The notes under the pieces were generated by a model, which searched no databases, had not been told where the DNA came from, and was given only the letters and a program-made list of their open reading frames with translations. The position numbers were made by a program, and so were the translations under genes. Shown in pieces: positions 58,718 to 64,000 of a stretch of DNA of 64,000 nt (position 1 is its first letter; each line of letters starts with the position of its first letter). This DNA is from Mycobacteroides sp. LB1 (GTDB lineage Bacteria; Actinomycetota; Actinomycetes; Mycobacteriales; Mycobacteriaceae): assembly GCF_013449725.1 (NCBI RefSeq), contig NZ_JACCFF010000001.1, forward strand, positions 992,001-1,056,000, in the 5' to 3' direction.

Positions 58718-59900
58718 CGGTCCCGGAATCCCGATACGTCCGCACGATCCTGCCCCGCGGGCCGGTGACCACTTCGTAGGCGATGGTGTCGAGCAGTTCC
58801 GCCCAGTCCTGCGCGGTGGGCTCTCCCGCAGCACCCGGCCCGAACAGCGTCGCGACATCGCCGGGCTTCACCCCGGCCTCGTTGTCACCTACGTCGACCA
58901 CGAACTGGTCCATGCAGACGCGCCCCACATTCGGGTAACGACGCCCACCGATCGCCACCTCAAAACGGTTACCCAACCCGCGGGTCACACCGTCCGCGTA
59001 TCCGATCCCGACAAGTGCCGCGTTGGTGTCATGCGGAGCCGTCCACACGTGGCCGTACGACACGCCTTCGCCGGCCCGCACCGGCTTCACCGAGGACACC
59101 GCACAGGTCACAGACATCGCCGGGATCAGGTCGGTATCCACCTCGCCTGGCATCGGGTTGATGCCGTACACCGCAATACCGGGGCGCACCATGTCATATC
59201 GGACATCGGGCCGGGTCAATGTGGCCGCCGAATTCGACAGGTGCGCCAGCTCGTAACGCACACCAAGGCTGCGGGCCAGCTCAAGCGCCTCGTCGAACCG
59301 GCGGATCTGCATGTCGATGGTGGGATTACCGGGCTGATCGGCATATGCAAAATGAGACATGATGCCGCGCACCCGAATTGACTGCTCGGACTGCGCCTTC
59401 GCCAACGCCTCGAAGAGGTCACGGGTGTACTCGGCGGGTACCCCATTGCGATTGAGCCCGGTGTCCACCTTGACGGTCGTTATCGCCTGGCGTCCCGTGG
59501 ACTGCGCCGCCTCGATCAGCTCACTCAGCTGGTCGAGCGAGGACACCGCGATCTCGATGTCAGCCGTGAGCGCGGCGGCGTAGTCGGCGCCAGGCGCGTG
59601 CAACCAGGCGAGCAGTGGCGCATCGATACCCCCGGCCCGAACCTGCAGTGCCTCGCTGATGGTGGCGACACCCAGCTCGTCGGCTCCAGAGGCGACCGCG
59701 GCGCGTGCGACCTGTACGGCCCCGTGCCCGTAACCGTCGGCCTTGACGACCACCATGAGCCGAGCCGAGCCCGCATGCTCACGAAGCAGCCGGACATTGT
59801 GTGCGATAGCGCCGAGGTCGACGACGGCCTGCGCCGTGGTCTCCCCCGTGTTCGGCGGGAGACCGGCTGCAGGCGCTGTGGTCTTCGGAATTGTCGTCAC
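58707..59900 (-). CDS. alr: Alanine racemase
   Basis: Supplies D-Ala for peptidoglycan. The 397-residue PLP enzyme has the cofactor Lys in [12 protein letters not shown] and the C-terminal Tyr-containing loop near [12 protein letters not shown]; fold type III N-terminal barrel. A GTG at 59900 is the start. It lies upstream of the hydrolase-tsaE-tsaB-rimI-tsaD run and is probably co-transcribed. Confidence 0.96.
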   Translation of the reverse strand: MTTIPKTTAPAAGLPPNTGETTAQAVVDLGAIAHNVRLLREHAGSARLMVVVKADGYGHGAVQVARAAVASGADELGVATISEALQVRAGGIDAPLLAWLHAPGADYAAALTADIEIAVSSLDQLSELIEAAQSTGRQAITTVKVDTGLNRNGVPAEYTRDLFEALAKAQSEQSIRVRGIMSHFAYADQPGNPTIDMQIRRFDEALELARSLGVRYELAHLSNSAATLTRPDVRYDMVRPGIAVYGINPMPGEVDTDLIPAMSVTCAVSSVKPVRAGEGVSYGHVWTAPHDTNAALVGIGYADGVTRGLGNRFEVAIGGRRYPNVGRVCMDQFVVDVGDNEAGVKPGDVATLFGPGAAGEPTAQDWAELLDTIAYEVVTGPRGRIVRTYRDSGTVEQ

Positions 59901-59923
59901 CGCCCATATTGTCCCACCACCCG

Positions 59924-61342
59924 CTAGTGAGCGAACGGCTGCACCGCGTCGAAGTGACCCTTCGGTTTCAGCTCGTCAAGACCCTTCAGCACGGTGACGA
60001 GGTCGTCGCGCAGCGCCCGGGCCAGGTCCGCCGAGAAGCCCTCGCGCACCACCACCCTCAGCACCGCGATATCGGTGACGTCAGCGGGCATGGTGTACGC
60101 CGGCACCTGCCAGCCGAAGGCCCGCAGCGAATGCGAGATGTCGAACTCGGTGTACGGACGTTTACCCTTCAGCCGGAACGACACCACCGGGATCTGCGAA
60201 CCGTCCGTGATCACCTCGAAGTGCTCGCTCATGCGTAGTTCGTCGCCTAACCAGCGGGCGGTCTCCGACAGACAGCGCATCACCTGTGTGTATCCACCCC
60301 GGCCCAACCTCAGGAAGTTGTAGTACTGCCCCACCACCTGGTTACCCGCCCGGGAGAAGTTCAAGGTGAACGTCGGCATGTCACCGCCGAGGTAGTTGAC
60401 CCGGAACACCAGGTCTTCGGGCAGATGCTCCTTGCTGCGCCACACCACGAAGCCGATCCCGGGGTAGGTCAGGCCGTACTTGTGCCCGCTGACATTGATG
60501 GACACCACCCGGGGCAGCCGGAAGTCCCAGCGCACGTTCGGGTGCAGGAACGGCACCACAAAACCTCCACTGGCCGCATCAACATGCACCGGGACATCGG
60601 GCTTGCCGGGTGTGGCCGCCAATTTGTCCAGCGCCGCGCAGATCTCGGCGATCGGCTCCAGCTCACCGGTGAACGTGGTGCCCAGGATGCCGACGACCCC
60701 GATGGTGTCCTCATCCACCGCGTCGAGAACCTGCTCGGGGGTGATGACATACCGGCCCTCTGCCATCGGCAGGTATCGCGGCTCGACATCGAAGTACCGG
60801 CAGAACTTCTCCCACACCACCTGCACGTTGGAACCCATCACCAGGTTCGGCGTGCGCCGCTTCCAGCCGTCACCCACTTTGGCGCGCCAGCGCCATTTGA
60901 GAGCCAGCCCGGCGAGCATCACCGCCTCACTCGATCCGATGGTCGACACCCCGACCGCCGACGACGGGTCCTCAGCGGACAGATCGTCGGCGTGGAACAG
61001 ATCTGCAACCATCGCAACACATCGCGACTCGATCGCGGCGGTCGCCGGATACTCGTCCTTGTCGATCATGTTCTTGTCGAACGTCTCGGCCATCAGCTTC
61101 TCGGCCTCGGGGTCCATCCAGGTGGTCACGAAGGTGGCCAGGTTCAACCGCGAACTGCCATCGAGCATCAACTCGTCGTGAATGAACCGATAGGCGGCCT
61201 GCGGGTCCATCGGCTCGTCGGGGAGGCGCAAGGCCGGAATGGGCGCCCTCGACAACCTGCCGGTGTAGGCCGGACTGAACGACGAGGCATGTACCTTTCC
61301 GGCGTGCGCCGAAAGATGGAACTGATCGCTGGGGTTCGACAT
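59924..61342 (-). CDS. gadB: Glutamate decarboxylase
   Basis: A 472-residue group II PLP decarboxylase converting glutamate to GABA, which buffers cytosolic acid. The cofactor Lys lies in [29 protein letters not shown] holds the PLP-stacking residues. The E. coli-type C-terminal pH-switch His tail is not obvious; it ends in [14 protein letters not shown] start at 61342. 23 bases separate it from alr. Confidence 0.95.
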   Translation of the reverse strand: MSNPSDQFHLSAHAGKVHASSFSPAYTGRLSRAPIPALRLPDEPMDPQAAYRFIHDELMLDGSSRLNLATFVTTWMDPEAEKLMAETFDKNMIDKDEYPATAAIESRCVAMVADLFHADDLSAEDPSSAVGVSTIGSSEAVMLAGLALKWRWRAKVGDGWKRRTPNLVMGSNVQVVWEKFCRYFDVEPRYLPMAEGRYVITPEQVLDAVDEDTIGVVGILGTTFTGELEPIAEICAALDKLAATPGKPDVPVHVDAASGGFVVPFLHPNVRWDFRLPRVVSINVSGHKYGLTYPGIGFVVWRSKEHLPEDLVFRVNYLGGDMPTFTLNFSRAGNQVVGQYYNFLRLGRGGYTQVMRCLSETARWLGDELRMSEHFEVITDGSQIPVVSFRLKGKRPYTEFDISHSLRAFGWQVPAYTMPADVTDIAVLRVVVREGFSADLARALRDDLVTVLKGLDELKPKGHFDAVQPFAH

Positions 61343-61352
61343 ACCCCAATTC

Positions 61353-62786
61353 TCACCTTATTTCGGCGACCGCCCACCGCAGATGGCCAAGAAGGCGGGA
61401 AGCCGAAATCGGGGCCTCACTCGGACCCGGATCTGCCGCGGCGGCAGAGGCCGCGCGGGCATGCACATACGCGCCCATCGCAGCGGCCTTGTCCGCGGGA
61501 ATCCCAGCGGCCAGCAGCGCACCGATCACACCCGCCAGCACATCGCCCGAACCTGCTGTCGCGGCCCACGATCCGTGCGCCCGGTTCACATACGCCGTCC
61601 CATCGGGCTGGGCGATGACGGTGACGTTGCCCTTGAGCAGCACCGTGGAGTTGAGTCGCGCGGCCAGCGACCGCGCGGCACCTATCCGGTCGAGGCCGGG
61701 CGGCGTGCCTGCCAGTCGTGCAAATTCACCGGCGTGTGGGGTCAGTATCGTCGCTGCTTTGCGTGCGGCGACGAGATCGGCCAGGTCCGCGTGCTCTGCG
61801 AGGATCGTCAGGGCGTCCGCATCAACGAGCACGGGTAGCTCGCTCGAGAGCACCCGCCGCAGGGTCCGCGCCCCACGCTCGCCCGTCCCGTATCCGGGAC
61901 CGATCACCCAGGCCTGCACCCGACCTGCGGCCTCCTCGGTCTGTGTGGCAATCGCTTCCGGCCAATGCGAAACCACCTCGGCGGCAGCCGTTCCGGCGTA
62001 CCGGACCATCCCGGACGTCGCAGCGACGGCGGCGCCGGTGCACAGGATCGCCGCCCCGGGGTAGGTGCTCGATCCCGCCAGCACACCCGTGACGCCCTGC
62101 GTGTACTTGTCGTCGGCCGGTCCGGGAACGGGCCATGCGACCGCCACATCATCGGCATCGAGTTCCCGGATCTCCGATACGGGCAAATCCAGCCCGATGT
62201 CGATCAACCTGACGTCGCCGCAATCACCAAGAACATGAACGGGTTTGTAGGCGCCGAACGTCACCGTGACGTCGGCTCGAAAGGCCGGGCCATCAACCGC
62301 CCCGGTGTGTACGTCGACGCCGCTGGGGATGTCCACCGCAATCACCGGAAGACCCTGGGCAGTGATCTGTTCGGCGATCTCGGCGGCCCCCGGCCGCAGC
62401 GGACCGGTGCCCGAGATTCCCACGACGCCGTCGACGACGAGGTCGGTGTCGTTGGGCACCGCGGACACCACCCGACCGCCGGCCTTACGGAACGCCGTCA
62501 GACCGGCGCGGTGGGCCCGATCTGGATTCAGCAGCACGGCATTGACGGACACCCCACGCCGACGCAAGAATGTCAACGCCCACAAGGCGTCTCCCCCGTT
62601 GTCTCCGGAACCCACGATCGCACAGACGCTCCGCCCGGCCACGACACCTGATCGCCGCGACAACTCACCCACGACGACGGTGGCCAGTCCGTATGCCGCG
62701 CGCCGCATCAGCGCGCCCTCGGGCAAGGAGGCCAGCAGCGGCGCCTCGGCCTCCCGGATCTGGTCGGCGCTGTAGTAGTACCTCAT
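61353..62786 (-). CDS. nnr: Bifunctional NAD(P)H-hydrate repair enzyme
   Basis: A 477-residue fusion of NAD(P)HX epimerase (N-terminal; VCAIVGSGDNGGDALWALTFLRRRGV) and ADP-dependent NAD(P)HX dehydratase (C-terminal; ILTPHAGEFARL, then TAGSGDVLAGVIGALLAAG). It repairs hydrated NAD(P)H. ATG start at 62786, 4 bases overlapping the next hydrolase gene. It corresponds to Rv3433c. Confidence 0.95.
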   Translation of the reverse strand: MRYYYSADQIREAEAPLLASLPEGALMRRAAYGLATVVVGELSRRSGVVAGRSVCAIVGSGDNGGDALWALTFLRRRGVSVNAVLLNPDRAHRAGLTAFRKAGGRVVSAVPNDTDLVVDGVVGISGTGPLRPGAAEIAEQITAQGLPVIAVDIPSGVDVHTGAVDGPAFRADVTVTFGAYKPVHVLGDCGDVRLIDIGLDLPVSEIRELDADDVAVAWPVPGPADDKYTQGVTGVLAGSSTYPGAAILCTGAAVAATSGMVRYAGTAAAEVVSHWPEAIATQTEEAAGRVQAWVIGPGYGTGERGARTLRRVLSSELPVLVDADALTILAEHADLADLVAARKAATILTPHAGEFARLAGTPPGLDRIGAARSLAARLNSTVLLKGNVTVIAQPDGTAYVNRAHGSWAATAGSGDVLAGVIGALLAAGIPADKAAAMGAYVHARAASAAAADPGPSEAPISASRLLGHLRWAVAEIR

Positions 62787-63736
62787 GAACTGCGAACTCC
62801 CCTCGCTCCCTCGTCTATGTCATCGAGGAACTGGTGGGTGAGATCGGAAATCCGCTCCGGGAATTCGCCGTTGAGTGCGTGCGATGCATCGCTCCACATC
62901 TCGACCCGGGCGTGCGGCAGTAGCTTTCGCGCCCGCGCAGCGGCCCGCTCGGGGCGATGGACGATGCTGCGCCCCGCGATCACCGCGAGTACCGGCACCC
63001 GTAACCCCCGCAGCTGCTCATCATCGAACGGACGGGGCGTCGGTAGATACATCGCGAAATCCCGCATACCGGAGGAGATCAGCGCAGCCTCGGGTATGGA
63101 TTCATCGACCGGCACGCCACCCGATATCCAGCTCAACAAGCGATTCCGGATCCACTGCGGCATGCCCGGAATGATTGAGCCGAGCGATACCACGATCATC
63201 TTCCAGGTGACCGGCGCGAACGTCATCGCCGGATCAAGCAGGGTCAGCGAAGCGAGTCGATTCGGGTAGCGGACGGCGTGATTCACGGCATTCCAACCAC
63301 CGATCGACAAGCCGAGCATATGCACCCGATCGAGCTCGAGTCCGTCGAGTGCGTCCTCAAGCCAATCGGCCTGATCCGCGGCACCGCCGATCGCCTTGTG
63401 CTGCACGCTCATCCCGGCCTCCCCAAGCAGGTCCAGGGTATAGACGGTACGCCGCGGGATCAGTGAGGCCAGGTTGGCGCTCCACATGGGAGTGGATGCG
63501 TTCCGGCCGGGAAGCAGGACCAATGGGGTACCAGACGCTGAGCCAAATCTGTACGCCCGCACGATCCCGAGCCGCGTGTCAACGTCCACGCTGGAGATCA
63601 CCGCGGGCAGTTCTTCCATTCCGCGCAGATATGCCCCCACAAACCTGCCGAATGCCTCCGCGTCGATAAAATGGCCCAGTTTCTCAGCAGCCCAACGTTT
63701 TCCGACGCGATGTTCAGGGACCGCGACGCTCGCCAC
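62783..63736 (-). CDS. Alpha/beta hydrolase (carboxylesterase-like)
   Basis: A 317-residue hydrolase with LLPGRNASTPMWSANLA (oxyanion region), GLSIGGWNAVNHA (nucleophile Ser), and a C-terminal SDASHALNGEFPE (His). The GTG at 63736 lies 9 bases after glmS. The 4-base overlap with nnr shows coupled translation. The substrate is unknown. Confidence 0.82.
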   Translation of the reverse strand: MASVAVPEHRVGKRWAAEKLGHFIDAEAFGRFVGAYLRGMEELPAVISSVDVDTRLGIVRAYRFGSASGTPLVLLPGRNASTPMWSANLASLIPRRTVYTLDLLGEAGMSVQHKAIGGAADQADWLEDALDGLELDRVHMLGLSIGGWNAVNHAVRYPNRLASLTLLDPAMTFAPVTWKMIVVSLGSIIPGMPQWIRNRLLSWISGGVPVDESIPEAALISSGMRDFAMYLPTPRPFDDEQLRGLRVPVLAVIAGRSIVHRPERAAARARKLLPHARVEMWSDASHALNGEFPERISDLTHQFLDDIDEGARGVRSS

Positions 63737-63745
63737 AGCGAAACG

Positions 63746-64000
63746 CTATTCGACGGTTACCGATTTGGCCAGGTTTCGCGGCTTATCCACGTCATACCCA
63801 CGGGCCTGCGCCACCGCCGCGGCAAAGACCTGCATCGGAATCGTGGACAGCAGCGGTTGGTACAACGTCGACACAGCCGGAATCTCGATGAGATGGTCCG
63901 CATACGGCCGAATTGTCTCGTCACCCTCTTCGGCGATGACGATCGTACGCGCCCCGCGGGCCTGAATCTCACGAATGTTGCTGAGCAGCTTCGAATGCAG
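63746..64000 (-). CDS. glmS: Glutamine-fructose-6-phosphate aminotransferase, C-terminal end (partial)
   Basis: Only the last 84 residues fall in the window. They end in DVDKPRNLAKSVTVE, the almost invariant C-terminus of GlmS, which makes glucosamine-6-phosphate for peptidoglycan. The 5' part lies beyond base 64000. The order nnr-hydrolase-glmS matches Rv3433c-Rv3436c. Confidence 0.93.
   Translation of the reverse strand: MHSKLLSNIREIQARGARTIVIAEEGDETIRPYADHLIEIPAVSTLYQPLLSTIPMQVFAAAVAQARGYDVDKPRNLAKSVTVE

Overview
The window looks like a chromosomal segment of a rapidly growing mycobacterium, most probably the Mycobacteroides abscessus/chelonae group. Evidence: high-GC coding with many GTG/TTG starts, mycobacterial marker genes (whiB3, mfpA, dnaE2, imuA'-imuB, groEL1 with a His-rich tail, choD, an FHA-ABC exporter) and a gene order that follows, with insertions and losses, the M. 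tuberculosis sigJ-dacB1 to glmS interval as I remember it. No tRNA, rRNA, insertion sequence, prophage or CRISPR was found. This is core genome with small accessory patches.

Layout. 1-7.3 kb: SigJ-type sigma factor (cut by the window edge), an SMP-30-like protein, a D,D-carboxypeptidase, a YihY/BrkB membrane protein, trpS, an ExoIII nuclease and an alpha/beta hydrolase. 7.3-13.4 kb: monomeric isocitrate dehydrogenase, then a SAM-IV riboswitch controlling metY-metX and a methyltransferase. 13.4-20.1 kb: lipoprotein, folD with its DUF3017 partner, nitroreductase, Old-Yellow-Enzyme-type flavoenzyme, and an Rv1747-like ABC exporter with two FHA domains. 20.1-23.9 kb: mfpA and an accessory patch (tautomerase, AraC regulator with a VOC protein, small secreted protein), then trmL.

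23.9-38.3 kb holds the SOS mutagenesis machinery. dnaE2 and the imuA'-imuB pair each start beside a LexA box with the same core. Between them lie a TetR/alcohol-dehydrogenase divergon with repeated palindromes, a nucleotidyltransferase, a large lipoprotein, two small membrane proteins, a two-domain fatty acyl-CoA reductase and a nucleoside hydrolase.

38.5-42.0 kb is a cell-envelope-stress-like module: LuxR-type response regulator and PspC-domain histidine kinase, divergent from a PspC/LiaF-like membrane protein and a small membrane protein. A 21-bp imperfect inverted repeat lies between the divergent halves. It is the most system-like unit in the window.

42-54.9 kb: guaA, choD, guaB3, guaB2, a DUF5319 protein, rsdA-sigD (anti-sigma and sigma), a TPR-like protein, whiB3, a DUF4333 lipoprotein, and groES-groEL1 under a CIRCE element. 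55-64 kb: one long minus-strand run with tsaD, rimI, tsaB, tsaE (tRNA t6A synthesis), alpha/beta hydrolase, alr, gadB, nnr and another hydrolase, ending in the 3' part of glmS. Many neighbours overlap by 4-11 bases, so translational coupling is likely.
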